From Hypericum androsaemum (Eukaryota > Streptophyta > Magnoliopsida > Malpighiales > Hypericaceae), in NCBI GenBank assembly GCA_963995505.1, contig OZ023184.1, positions 12,230,308 to 12,294,307 on the forward strand: 64,000 bases of DNA, given 5' to 3'. The notes beneath the pieces are model-generated. The model had not been told where the DNA came from. It was given only the letters and a program-made list of their open reading frames with translations, and searched no databases. Shown one piece after another: positions 43,635 through 55,310 of this stretch. Each line of letters opens with the position of its first letter. Position 1 is the first letter of the stretch. The position numbers and the translations under genes were made by a program.

Positions 43635-44640
43635 TTGACAAATAGCCTCCCCAGCTGCGCATTTACTCTCATACTTTCCTCAAGCATGACTAGCATTCTC
43701 AATACACGGTCGTCCTGGCTCTCGGCATCCACTTCACATAGTTTCTACAAGGTGATTCGGCATCCACTTCACATAGTTTCTCTGTATAAGCGCCTATTCC
43801 TCCTAATCTTTTCGTGTAGAAAGACAATTGGGCATCTAGTAACAATGCCCCCACCTATTGATTGTTGGCTCGCACCTCTTGACCACTCTTTCTCTTTTAT
43901 CCTCCATTCTAGTGTCTCCTATCTTCGAAGAAGCCGACTCCTCAACAATTTTCCATGCCTCATATTTTGATCTGAAGATGAATGATCCTCTTGAAGCTGC
44001 ATTAAGTTTTGTTCATGAAGTGTCTGTTAATCCAAAGTACAGTAGTTGCAAAAGGCTTTTTTCCAAAAACTTGATATAGGGGCATGTTTGCAAGAGCCTC
44101 TTGAATCTTTCCCAAGTTCGTCCTAGGGATTTCGCTTTCTTCTACTTAAAAGTCATCGCCTCCCTCACATTTTCCATTGCCTTAAACGGTGGAAAGTATT
44201 TGCCTACAAACGTTTCTGCAATTTCGTCCCATGACTCACCTTCTCTATTATCCAAATTTTCTACCATAGCTCAGCTTCATTTTTTAACGAGAAAGGGAAT
44301 AAACACCACTTAATGGATTCGTCTGGTACCTCCTGGATCTTGAAATTTCTGCACGGGTTATTAAACTTGTAAAGATGATCACTAGGGTCTGCGCTTTCCT
44401 TCCCAGAAAACTGGATAGAGCTTTGAATCATCTTAAGGAACTTGGGATAAATCTCGAATTCGCCAACTTCCATTTCTGGTTTTCATGTCTGCGAGCTAAT
44501 CCCTTTCTATGCTTATTCTGCAAAGTTCATGAAGGAGGTTTCAACCGCATGCTCCTATGTCGAGGTTGCCGAACATCGGGCTCCGTTTCTCCTCTCATCT
44601 TGCTAGAGACCTAAGATTCGAGTCTTTACAAAGGTCTCCC
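43635..44640 (-). pseudogene. Athila-like gag
   Basis: 44473-44261 encodes FEIYPKFLKMIQSSIQFSGK, PSDHLYKFNNPCRNFKIQEV and LFPFSLKNEAELW, the conserved gag block of Athila-type elements. Weaker, broken gag-like frames continue down to about 43635, with internal repetition (GCATCCACTTCACATAGTTT occurs twice, near 43729 and 43759). Confidence 0.82.
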
Positions 44641-44734
44641 CTGCAAAACGACCCATACTCCAGACAATTTTAAAAAAGAAGAATAATCAACCTATCAATA
44701 ATGCAAATCTCAAGGGTGTTTTGAAAGACGTCGC

Positions 44735-44752
44735 TCCCCGGCAATGGCGCCA
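44735..44752 (-). other. Primer binding site, tRNA-Asp type
   Basis: On the - strand TGGCGCCATTGCCGGGGA begins two bases after the LTR end (ACTCCTAGTCA). Athila-lineage elements use tRNA-Asp with TGGCGCC.TTGCCGGGGA, which agrees. Confidence 0.88.
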
Positions 44753-44754
44753 AT

Positions 44755-46000
44755 TGACTAGGAGTTCTTACACCCCGATGTAATAAAGGAAGAAACGGGT
44801 AAAAAAGTCAAACCACGAAGAGCGGAGTCAAGACATCCCGAAAGACATGCAAATAAATTAGGTTGGTAAAATGTTTGTTTGTATTTGGAAAAGGGTGAAG
44901 CAATGACAAATAGAAAATTAGGAGAATAAAGCAATAAGAGGAAAATGGCAAGGCACCCGCCATGCAACCCCTCGCGATTTGGTCTCTCATAGGCTTATAA
45001 GCACGTAGTGGGCCTAGGTGAATCTAAGGCATGGTGCTTCACGGTCAAGTAGTTCACACTACAAAGGTTGGTTTTAGGCATCCAGCTCGCACTCCCACAC
45101 ACCCTATATTAGTGAGTTGTCAACCTCACCCAGATGTCCAGGTTACCGCTCGGCTCCACCTAATCCCAACACTCATTTCTTAGCCACATATTAGCCAACT
45201 AGGGTTAACCCTATGGTCTCACTACGTTAGGTCTCTCCTAGTCAATTCAGGTAGGTATCTCCATTCTCTCCTTCTCAATCAAGTGCTTTTGGTAATGCTA
45301 CGATCAATTGGCAAGAACTTACGATCGGGAGAGGCGCTCCCAACACTCAAACCTAACACAAGGTCTGTTAAACCAAAGCATTGTCTAGCCTTGTGGCCTA
45401 AGCCTTGCCTTTTATTTGATTGCCTTATTCAAGCAAAATTCCTCCTTTTTATTTCGTTTCTTCTATTTTTGTTTTTTTTTCTTTTTTTTCACTTTTTCTA
45501 TATTTTTCTTTTATTCACTTCCTTTTATTTATACTTGGCAAATTTTTGGTTTTGGTAAGGCTTGGAATTTTAATTGGCCTTTTCTACTCAATCCCGAAAT
45601 GTTTATTCCCAAATTAAACCTACTCTACCATGAAACCCTTACACAAAATCCTTATAAGATGAATCATATGTGCATCCTCTGACTAAGGGTCAAAGTTGGG
45701 AATGATTTGGATAAGAGTTAAACACGGTTAATGTATATATCAAAGGAATGGCTAGGCTCAAAGGGCTAATCAAAGGAAAATTTTGGGATTTGGCTTTAAA
45801 ACTCTAGGCACAATTTATCAAAAGTAGCCCTCCGTCATTCCGCGAAACACCCAAATACAAGACAAAACAAGTACTAGCATGATATCCCAATCATCCGGAA
45901 CATATAGGCACCTCTTGAACAAAAATTAGAGATAGTAGTCTCCACCTTCAGCTCAAGATTATTCTTACAAGGTCGCACATCAACCCTTAAGTCAACCCAC
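44755..46000 (-). repeat. Athila-like LTR A (inner)
   Basis: In + reading it starts TGACTAGGAGTTCTTAC. It shares with LTR B the words CCACGA(A/G)GAG(C/T)GG, GGTCTCTC, CCTAGG(T/C)GAATCTAA and GCATG(G/A)TGCTTCACGGTCAA. Its far end is not clear; from about 46000 the sequence looks like internal DNA of the element that LTR B belongs to. Confidence 0.65.
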
Positions 46001-46333
46001 CGAGGGAGGCCACAAGTTTAAGCAAGTGAGGGAGTGGAAACTCTGTATTCCTACATTTTATAGCTGGGCTTTGATTCCTACATAATGTGGGGTTTAACTC
46101 TTGACAAAAAATAAAAAAATTTGGAGAGTCCAAGATGCCTAATCGAGCCAAAACACACACAAAATGTGCCACTCCACAAAAAAAAATCAAGCCAAAATCA
46201 ATTTCCACCACATAATATATATAAAAAATAAAACACAAATATTTACAAACCACTATCAATAAAGTCCTAATCCCAATTTGCAAGCGTAAAATAGATGTCT
46301 AAATGTGCCACTTCGTAGCAACATCGCCAATTG

Positions 46334-48608
46334 ACGAGGGTATTTTTTAACATTCATTGCAATAAAGAGAGTAAAATATTTTTTGAACCACGAGGAGTGG
46401 GATTAGGGCCACCAATTCGGCTCACTACTTAGTGTTTAAATAAATAAGGATAAATATGAATAAACTATTCAAATATAAACAAACTTAGGTAACCATGAAT
46501 AAAAGTAGTAGGAAAGGCAACCACATGAACACAAACCTCCTAACTAGGTCTCTCTTGGGCTCGTGGCGGTCCTAGGCGAATCTAAAGCATGATGCTTCAC
46601 GGTCAAATCCATCACATCACAAAGAAGTCAATCAGGCTGTGCGGCCATTCCCAAGGACTCCTGCATCTTATGAGTTGTCAACCTCACGCTAGTTTTTCCC
46701 AGGCCACTGACACATTCCCTCAATCATACTCGTCATTGCATCACTCTAAGGACAACTACTCCCCGGTGTCACAAACATCGGGTTTTCTCTAGTTAACTAG
46801 TTGGCTAACTTCATAGTCAGCCTTCACGGTCAAGTCCTTCGGATTTCCACTAGATCGATTAGCTAAGCCATAGGCCCTTTTTAGAGCTTGGATTATGGTA
46901 TAATACTACAACTCTCCTCACGAACTCTAGAGTGTTATTTAACACTAATCACACGAGGCCCAACTTAAAGCATTAAGTTTCCTGACTAATAAGAAAAGCC
47001 CATTCAAAACCTAGATCGTTGGGAGCATCCAAGGGCACCCCACCCACAAACAAACTACTCACACATCCACAAACTCAAACTCAACATCAATAAAGTCAAA
47101 AGCGTTGTCACAAGCATTAAACTAAAGAGAGAAGGTTTAGAAAGCTCAATGAGGTCTTCAAGAGCTCCTAGCTAGGGGTGAGCAAATGGGATCGGTATTC
47201 AGGATATCCCAAAATTATTTCGGTATTCGGGAGTTCAGGATCGGGAGTTCGGTATTCGGGAGTTAATTTGGTAAGGTTTTTCAGAAAATTTCGGTAATTT
47301 TGGTATTTGGGATCGGTTTGGTATATACCGGTATTATTTCGGTAATACTGAAAATCTTGAAGTACTAAAGTGTAATTTTACCAACTTATATATATATGGG
47401 AAAAATACACATTCCTCCCCTTCCACTCCAACTTCCAGAGACGTTCTCTCTCTTCTCCTCCTTTCTTCTCTTCTCCCCCGCTCCCCCCCTATCTCTCTCG
47501 ATCGGACGACCGGCGACCGGCCTCTCGGCCACCACCGCCGCAGTCACTCCTCCACACCTCGTGGCCACTCTTCCAAGTTACAACCTCCCTCAGGTTAGGG
47601 TTTCGAATTTGGGGGTTTTGAGAATTAGGTTAGAATTTAGGAATTTTGAACTTTTGTGGGTTAATCTTCTTGGAGGACATGAGAGGATTAGGTTTTTGTA
47701 TTAGGATGGAGAACTTGATTTTCTTTTTTTTTTTGAATTAGTTTTTTTATTTAAAAATTCAGGATTTTTGGGATTTTCGGTATAATCCCGAAATTTTAAT
47801 TCGGTATTTGGGATATCCCGAAATTATTTCGGTTCGGGATCAGTAGGCATTTTTTTTAATTTTGATATTCGGTATTCAGGATCGGGATATCCCGAATGCT
47901 CACCCCTACTCCTAGCCTCCTCCTCATTTTTTAATGCTCATTTACGTCCTTCCTTAGAGAGTAAGATAGAATGGAGAGTGTTTGGCTATCTAAGTGACCT
48001 AGCCATACAAAATGTCTAGACAAAATGAAAGAAAGACCTAAGACGGGTATTTATAGGCCCTCAACAACACCATAAAATAGCTAGGAAGAGTACAAAGAAG
48101 CTTGGTCATTTTTGGCATTTCTCAAATTTGCCTTTGGGCCTGGTTCGTGGGCCGATAAAGATGCTCATTTTTTGCCACCTTCTGCTCCAAATTGGATTTC
48201 GATGATACCTCATTCGTCTTAATCCGATGCTTGAGCAAAAAGTTCTGGCCATTTTAGTGTCACAACCTCCCGAATTTGCCGATCGACGGGTAAATCCACC
48301 GGCCAAATTGGTCCAAAAGCATCGGTAGACCGAGGTCGCCGCTCAGCAGAAATTTCCACCGTCTGGTCGTCTAAAAAACCTTGTTTTTGCCTCTTCACCT
48401 CAACCTTTCATCTGTGTCCACTCCGGTTGGTCCCGAACCACTCCAAATACCTCAAAAAGACCAAAAATACACAAAGTTAAACCATCCAAAGCAACAGACC
48501 TAAAAATGGCAAAAAAGACTCAAGACTCAAGGAATAAAGATGAAAAATGGATCTAAATGACCCATAAATGATGGGATAAAATGAAATGAATATTTTTTAC
48601 GCTCATCA
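46334..48608 (-). repeat. Athila-like LTR B (outer)
   Basis: Starts TGACGAGGGTATTTTTTAAC in + reading and ends GCTCATCA at 48608. Just inside, at 46313-46331, lies a diverged primer site (TGGCGATGTTGCTACG on the - strand). It contains a 736-bp hAT element at 47173-47908; without it the LTR is about 1.5 kb. Confidence 0.7.
47173..47908. mobile_element. Non-autonomous hAT element with GC-rich cargo
   Basis: 736 bp with perfect 12-bp TIRs TAGGGGTGAGCA / TGCTCACCCCTA and a perfect 8-bp duplication CTCCTAGC (47165-47172 and 47909-47916). Subterminal parts are rich in GGTATTCGGGA and GGATATCCC words. The middle (47396-47720) is C-rich with a 102-codon frame (SLFSSFLLFSPAPPLSLSIG, then TTAAVTPPHLVATLPS), ending in GTTAGGGTTT-like sequence. 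It could be a captured gene end but matches no family I know. No transposase. The perfect ends suggest a recent insertion. Confidence 0.92.
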
Positions 48609-48614
48609 ATTACC

Positions 48615-50243
48615 AACATTACCTTGACCGATAATTGTGCCGTCTCTTATCTTCAAATGTGACTATTCCACTTTTCTTTTCATTTATACTGCAGAAGAAC
48701 CATCTATCTCCAGTCATATTTCTCATGTATCCGCTATCGATATACCATTCCTGGTTCTCCTCATGACATGCACCGAGATATACCTACACTAAGTCTTTGC
48801 TTTTGGTACCCAAACTCGGTTAGGTCCAAATTTGTCAGATAAAACATAAGTTCCCTTAGGAACATTGACTTTCTTCGTTCTAGAAACCCTTTTTCCTTGA
48901 TAGTTTCTAGCTAGGTGTCCAACATTTTCACAAGTATAACATATTTTGTTAGTCTGATGAGGACTTCTACGTTGTTTATTACTTGTGCGGCTAGTGGATT
49001 GTGTAGTTTGAGACACATGGACAGTGTTAGGAGTCTTTTTTTTCAGACTTCATCCTTTTTGTCACTTGTTTAAGAGCTTTGATCTTTTTATTTCTGAGAG
49101 TCAACTCATTTCTGAGTTTGGATCTTTCAATCACAGCATCTCCCAGTTCTCCTAAAACTTCATAAAAAGCATCATATAGCATCAAAGGTAAAGTCAGCGT
49201 AGTCATCATCCTTCACCTAAGAGGGTTCTCTTTGCTCAATTGCCATTAAGCACAGCTGTGCTTTCTCACTTTCGTCAGAGGTGGATGAGTCAGAGTTGGT
49301 GTCATTTCAAAGAGCTATGTGACCCTTGTCTTTTCCTCTCTTCTTGTTAGTGCCTTTCTTCGGATTGAGCTAAGGATATTCACTCTTGACATGTCCAAGC
49401 TTATTACACTCGTAGCATCAGATAGCTTATTTTCTCTCATTCTCCTCTTTCTTCTTAAGGATCTTCTTGTTGGGGAATCTTCTTTTCTTAAAGAATTTGT
49501 TGAATCATCTTGTCAACATGGCTACGTCTTCATCTTCTTCATCTATTTCACAAGAACCAACTTCTTTTTCCCTAGCCTTGAAGGTTAGGTTCTTTTTTCG
49601 AAAGTTAGCATTTTCCTCAACTTCCTCATTTGACTCTTCGATCATTTTGATCTCATAAGTCATGAGAGAGCCAACAAGTTCATCGATAATAAGGACATTG
49701 AGATCCTTAGCTTCCTCGATGGTAGTGACTTTTGATAACTAAGACTTAGGCAAGTTTCTTAATAATTTATGAACAATTTTGCAATTTGTATAGCTTTTAC
49801 TTGATGACTTCAACCCATTTTCTATGTTAGTAAACCTTGCCACCATCTTACCGATTGTCTCATCAGGTAACATCTTGAAAAGTTCATACTTATATACTAA
49901 CGTGTTAATTTTAGACTCTTTCACTTTGTTAGTACCGTCATGGGTGACTTCAAGTTTATCCCAAATCTCTTTGGCCGAAGCACACATAGAGATTCTATTA
50001 AACTCAGAAGCATCTAAAATACAATGTAGCATATTTATGACTTTGCAATTTACTTGTACCTTTTTTACCTCATCTGGAGTCCAAGTAGGGACCATCTTTG
50101 ATGGATCTCTATGCTTCCCACTCATTAACTTGAATGAATATTTTCATTCTAGCTTTCCAGAATGAGTAGTGAGCTCCAAACAATAGTGAAGGTCTAGTGG
50201 TAGACTGCCCTTCAGGAAAGGTGAGCTTTGATGTGGTTGACAT
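48615..50243 (-). pseudogene. SIRE-like copia gag and protease fragment
   Basis: Gag starts at the ATG of 50243-50241 (MSTTSKLTFPEGQS, FGAHYSFWKARMKIFIQVNE). A stop and shift near 50118 leads into 50125-49739 with NRISMCASAKEIWDKLEVTH, YELFKMLPDETIGKMVARF and KLLRNLPKS, a UBN2 gag. Broken frames follow. 49016-48789 has the knuckle CYTCENVGHLARNYQ, in which the last cysteine is replaced by Tyr. The protease site WYIDSGYMRNMTGD follows near 48746-48705. The rest of pol is missing: the Athila LTR begins at 48608. Confidence 0.85.
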
Positions 50244-50298
50244 GATCTTTTCCGTCGGATGTTAGTCCTGCACACTTAATCAAAACAATTAAATGTAT

Positions 50299-50938
50299 TG
50301 TAATGCCCCGTGATCTGACTGACTGTCTCCACAGACCAACACGAGTTTTTTCTAACGTACTTTGTCCTCACTTGCATGCATCCTGGAAACTTTCTAGGAG
50401 GTCACCCATCCTGATCCTACTCCCGTCCAAATGCGTTTAACCTTGGAGTTCTCTCAGGATGTGTGCTAGAAAAGAAGTTGCACCTTGTTGGTATGGATAG
50501 TACCAATAAAATCACTTAAGGTATTTCAGACAGTATAAATTATTAACAGGAAATCACATTTACCCCTCCTTAAATATGCGATAATTTTATCGCGCTAGAA
50601 TTAGACAATCTCAGAATCTCTCAAATTCGGGTGCGTTCGATCCCGAACCACATCGTACAAGCTGAGGTATTGCTCTGGAACCAAATATAATACCCCATAA
50701 TCTGACCGGTTGTCTCTACAGACCAACACGAGTCTTTTCTAATATTTTTTATCCTCACTCGCATGCATCCTGGAAACTTTCCAGGAGGTCACCCATCCTG
50801 ATCCTACTCCCGGCCAAATGTGTTTAACCTTAGAGTTCTCTCAGGATGTGTGCCAAAAAAGAAGGTGCACTTTGTTGGTATGGATGGTACCAATCTTAAG
50901 GCATTTCAGATAGTACAAATTATTAACGGGGTATCGCA
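50299..50938 (-). mobile_element. Cassandra-type TRIM with 5S-rRNA-like LTRs
   Basis: Two repeats, 50299-50558 (260 bp) and 50686-50938 (253 bp), TG...CA, separated by 127 bp, total 640 bp, in the known Cassandra range. Each contains on the - strand a 5S-rRNA-like core: GAGAACTCCAAGGTTAAACGC, then GGGAGTAGGATCAGGATGGG (each read in parts) and GTGACCTCCT. Plant 5S rRNA has the same internal promoter region (GAACTCC.CAGTTAAGC, AGTACTAGGATGGGTGACC). On the - strand a primer-like TTTGGTTCCAGAGCA follows the 50686-50938 LTR, so that is the 5' one. Flanks TGTAT (50294-50298) and CGTAT (50939-50943) are a near-perfect duplication. It sits in the leader of the SIRE-like copia element. Confidence 0.85.
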
Positions 50939-50963
50939 CGTATAGTATGTAAAATATGAGACA

Positions 50964-50976
50964 TGCTCTGATACCA
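50964..50976 (-). other. Primer binding site of the SIRE-like copia element
   Basis: On the - strand TGGTATCAGAGCA, an exact initiator-Met complement, two bases after an LTR ending AACCTACA. Confidence 0.9.
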
Positions 50977-50978
50977 AT

Positions 50979-52500
50979 TGTAGGTTCAATAAGCAACCTA
51001 AGAGGGGTGAATTAGGTTTCTAAAATTTTTTCAAATTTCTTCGATACTTAGTTTATGCATGTAAATGAGAATAAGGATAGAGAGATATTTGACATCAGAT
51101 ATTTAGTGGTTCGGCTCGGTCCACTTGAGCCTACGTCCACTCGCCAACCGTATTCTTGCTTTTTACTATCCCTAATAAAAATACAAGAGTATACCACAAG
51201 TTTTATCAGGTTCACTTGCAACCTTTACAACCACTAGCTTTAACGGACTTCGACTAACTATCGCTTTAGTTTTCCTGCTTCACTAGCAACCTTAATAATA
51301 CACTAGGTTTAACTGGCTCTAGCTAGTTACCAACTCTAGATTTATAGGCTCTCTAAAAACCTTGAGCTTATCATTGCTCTCACAAATATACTTCTCAGAA
51401 ATTCACTTAGAAGTTGAGCAAGTATTCTAAGACAATGATTTTCTATTTTACTTTTTTTCTTAAAAGACGTGATCATAGCTTTTCTCTCTAGGATATATGT
51501 ATTCAGTTGTTGCTTGATTTGTATCTTTGAATCTTTGATCACTTTTGTCTATCTCTCTTTGTTGCTTTGTATTGGGCTTTGTCTTCTATTTATAGGATCT
51601 TCTTTGCATGTAACCGTTAGAACTTGCTCTCCAAGTAAGTCTTTAAGCACCTTCTCCAAGTCGCAAGCATCTTCTCCAAGTCGCAATTACCCGTTGAAGG
51701 AGCAGCCTTGATTAACTAGCAAAGTAGCCAACACTTTTCTTCCTAAGCTTGACTTGAGTTGACTTCAACATGTGGGTGATTTGATCCATAAAATAGCTAT
51801 TACAAACAAAGACAACAAAGCTTCCAAAACCTCTTTTGTATCGGGTTAAGTTAGTATAATACAAATATAATTTAATTAATTACAACTTGGATAAAAGAGT
51901 GATTCGTCTAGGGAATGTATCCAATCACGTGGACTACCTTAAGATGATTATAAAACTCTTCCCAAAGTTGATCAAACTTTGACACACATAGAAGAGAGCT
52001 TAATCCACCAAACAACCAAGCTTAGGCGAGCCATTTATTTGTCGGATAAAAGGCTTAATCATCTTTCTTTCTTGATCTCGGTGAGGTTAAAATTTGAACT
52101 CACCTTGGGATAAATATCAAGCCCAACTTAACTAGAATGTGTAAGTAATAACTTGAACTAGCTTCTAAGAGAAGTCTTAATAACCCAACTCATACAACGT
52201 GTTCGTTGACTTCTAAAATTGCTTAACTAGGAAATCAGAGATCACACAAAAGATAAGTTAATGACGCCGTATAAGAATAATCTTAGACTTTAGAGAAAAA
52301 TTTATATACCTAATTCATGAGTTAAATCTTCATAGCTTATGACCGATCATTCAATGTGCTTCGTTATCCCTTTATGTATGACTTAGCATTTTGTAGTACT
52401 TGAAGATAACTGAATTTATGATCAGTGTATTACTATGCTTAGCCTATTTTGACTGATTTTAACTCAATTCTGATATGTACTTAATCAAAATTACTAAGGC
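50979..52500 (-). repeat. 5' LTR of the SIRE-like copia element
   Basis: In + reading it starts TGTAGGTTCAATAAGCAACC next to the primer site. The sequence up to about 52500 is non-coding with no other signature, but with only one LTR present the outer end cannot be fixed. CACCTTCTCCAAGTCGCAA is nearly repeated at 51648 and 51669. Confidence 0.6.
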
Positions 52501-53200
52501 ATTTTCATGAATAATGGTGGATGGTTGTCCAGGTATGCATAAATTATGAAAGACATGCTCACTCTTTTGAAACCCAAGCAAGGAGTTCGCCAAACTAATA
52601 AGATTTATAAAGTTTTGGTACCTAAGGAAGAATTAACACATATCAAGAAATGACCATGGGAGGCACAACCATAATGAATGATCGTTCTTTCCGAAATCAC
52701 AGTCACCTAACAAAGTCTACAAGTGAAGATGTTCCAAGAAGGCCGACATCAACCTCAGGGGGCAAGGGTCCCGGATCTCATCGATCGACTCTCACAAAGA
52801 CACAAAGAAGAAGATTTGAGAGCAAAATCCAAAAACAGAACCAAAAGCTTAGAGACCTTTAACGATAGCTATACGGTCGTATCTGTAAAGAACAATGAGC
52901 TTCTATTCGGTTGATTAAGCTTGGGTCAAGGTGCCTTGAGTTAGCCGTGAGCACATCAGTATCTCAGGATGAAGGATTGCTAGTCCAGGAGCACATTAGT
53001 CCTTTAAACAACAAGCCAGAAGGACTACAATATTTACCAATTTGGAGATTGACCTGCGAGATTTTGAAGCCCGTGCTGTAATAATGAGTAAGTAAGATTC
53101 TCGAACCACTAGTGTTAGTCCACCGTTTCAACTAGCTAATTAGTCTAGGACAATCAATAACGGGTTGTTTTGAAGCAAACGGTCACTAGCACACAAAGTC
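52501..53200. other. Unassigned intergenic sequence
   Basis: No recognised gene. Short frames at 52650-52914 are rich in Lys, Arg and Ser and may be retroelement remnants, but no motif supports this. Confidence 0.4.
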
Positions 53201-53214
53201 AGATGTATGTACTA

Positions 53215-54165
53215 ACAAATATGAGGAAGAGTGGTGTTTAATGGAGGACATTTATGGGAGTGGGGAATGGCTCCTTGATTAATATTTGGAACTATCGCTA
53301 GCTGCTGGATGCTCCCACTGGCCATCCTAAATATCGCTACCCCAGTTCCGATGGTTTGCAGGTGGTGGCTGAGTTGATTGAAAAAGGATACCGTTCGTTG
53401 GAAGGAGGAGCTTGTCCATTCTATATTCTCCCATTTGGATGCTAACAGGATAAAGGCCATCCACTTAAGTCACAGGCTGCCAGCTGATCTAGTTCGATGG
53501 AGGTTTACTCTGAGTGGGGAATACTCGGTAAGAAGCGACTATCATATGGATTTTGATAGGTGGTGGTAGTCATCACCTAATCTAGTTTACCGACAGAACC
53601 GCCCAGCTTGTGGTCTGTATGCTGGTACCTACATTACCCTCCTCGTTTGAAAATATTCCTCTAGCAGGCCGTTGATAATAATTTACCGGTTCGATGTAAT
53701 CTCATTCGCCAAAGTATGCAAGTAGATGCCCGCTTCATTGCATGTCATTCTCATATGGCTCACCATCTGGAAAGTTAGGAATCATATGGTCTTTAATGCA
53801 GAAGTTCTTCTTCTTAATACTCCAAGGGAAGTCACCCGGGCTCTAGGCTTCTTGGCCCACTTTCTGGGGGCTAACTCGTGCACCAGCTTCGATGGGTTGA
53901 GGTCTATCCAGCACTGGTCTCACCCTCCTCATTGGAGAGAATGGTATTGGTCTGGTCGGGGCAGTCTTTTGCAACTCAGACAGAAACTTTCCAGCTACTT
54001 CGGGTAGAGTTCATTCCCACATTATTCATCCCACGATTTTGAAGGAATTGGGGGGTTAAACATAAGATCACATTGGCTGTTCGATTTGGTGCCACGAAGG
54101 TGATCGTTTAGATTGGAAGTACCCTGTTGATATTGATTATGAATGAAGCTAATATGTTTCCAAAA
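53215..54165 (+). mobile_element. LINE 3' fragment
   Basis: Broken ORF2 tail: GNGSLINIWNYR, KAIHLSHRLPADLVRWRFTL, SGEYSVRSDYH (the zf-RVT run-up) and later LIWLTIWKVRNHMVFNAE, then a 3' end ATGAAGCTAATATGTTTCCAAAAAAA. Frames shift several times. No RNase H domain is seen, unlike the other two LINEs. Confidence 0.75.
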
Positions 54166-54476
54166 AAATATGTTGTTTATTAAAATTCGAATACAATATA
54201 TCTATTCGGAAGACTTTGTAATATTTTGTTCACGGTTTGTTGATAATGTATCAGGTGATTTGATTGTATATTATGATGCACCTTTTTTAGACAAATATTA
54301 TGAGAGAGGTTAAGTGTCCTAGTTTGTTGAGTGTTTGTCGAATTGTTAAGAATAAGAAAGACATCCATGAGTGCTACATCGGTCTAATTCCATTTTCCAG
54401 TTACATTAAAACTTAATTTTGTATATGAATTTTTATAGCCTTGGCATTTCTTATCTTATTTGATGTGCTAATTTGG

Positions 54477-54478
<2 letters not shown>

Positions 54479-54556
<78 letters not shown>
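54479..54556. repeat. (TA)39 microsatellite
   Basis: An uninterrupted 78-bp run of TA, likely length-variable. Confidence 0.98.
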
Positions 54557-54558
<2 letters not shown>

Positions 54559-54904
54559 CAATCAATTTATATAAAAGAATGAAAAGAGATTTGGAAAAAT
54601 ATCTAATTTATCGGGATTCGAATTCAAAAATAACTAGAAAAGTGTGTGATAATTTTTAGGTTATAAAAAATGCACTGTATTTGGACTTGAAAAAGCATAT
54701 TCAGGACCAATCTAATTCACAAATGGACCAGTGACAAAATCATAATATTTTTGAAAAGTAGGGGCAAAATTGACCAGATGGCACGCGCATCAAAAATGGT
54801 ATGCCGCGTCATAATAATATGGTATATCGTATCACGACAAATAGTATGCCATGTAGAGCTTCTATACTGTATCATTTAATTAATTAATTATTATTTTTAT
54901 GATA

Positions 54905-55250
54905 AGTATTTTTACATACCACTCGAATATACCATTCGATATAATTGGACAAACCATTATACATAATCAGACATATCATTCGATATAATTGGGTATATTA
55001 TTTGACATAATCAGACATACAATTCGATATAAATGGGCATACAATTTGACATAACCGAAGATATCATTGGATATAATTGGGAATACCATTTGACATACCC
55101 GGACATAGAATTCGATATAATTGAGGATACCATTTGATATAAATGAACATACCATTCTACATGACTGGGGATACTATTTGACATAACCGGATGTACCATT
55201 CGACATGACCCAGTATACCATTTGAGATAAACGGATGTACTATTTGTACA
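54905..55250. repeat. Minisatellite, about 22-bp units
   Basis: About 15 imperfect units of ACATACCATTCGATATAATTGG type (variants TTTGACATAACCGG, GATACCATTTGAC). A 62-codon - strand frame inside it is a by-product of the repeat. Confidence 0.9.
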
Positions 55251-55310
55251 GTTAGGACGGGCCTCACAAAATTTGTACAGTGGGTACCAAATTCACTCCC
55301 CATAAAAAAA

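Larger units (their letters stand above)
41790..48608 (-). mobile_element. Truncated Athila-like Ty3/gypsy element(s)
   Basis: On the - strand the order is LTR (outer end 48608, TGATGAGC), a diverged internal start, a second related LTR ending at 44755, a tRNA-Asp-type primer site, gag, protease, and RT cut off at about 41870. There is no RNase H, integrase, envelope-like region or 3' LTR. Two related LTRs in the same direction suggest two elements or a tandem rearrangement. The outer end abuts a copia gag-pol fragment at 48609, so the element inserted there. Confidence 0.82.

Noticed and set aside
42127..44614. Several plus-strand frames of 70-111 codons
   Set aside because: Antisense to the Athila-like gag, protease and RT; no own signature.
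47396..47704. 102-codon frame as a host gene
   Set aside because: It lies wholly inside a hAT element and matches no known family; kept only as possible cargo.
50320..50500. Functional 5S rRNA gene
   Set aside because: The 5S-like core is diverged, is embedded in an LTR and occurs twice in one 640-bp element, which fits Cassandra better than an rDNA unit.
50964..50976. tRNA gene fragment
   Set aside because: The 13-base match to initiator tRNA is a retrotransposon primer site next to an LTR; there is no cloverleaf.
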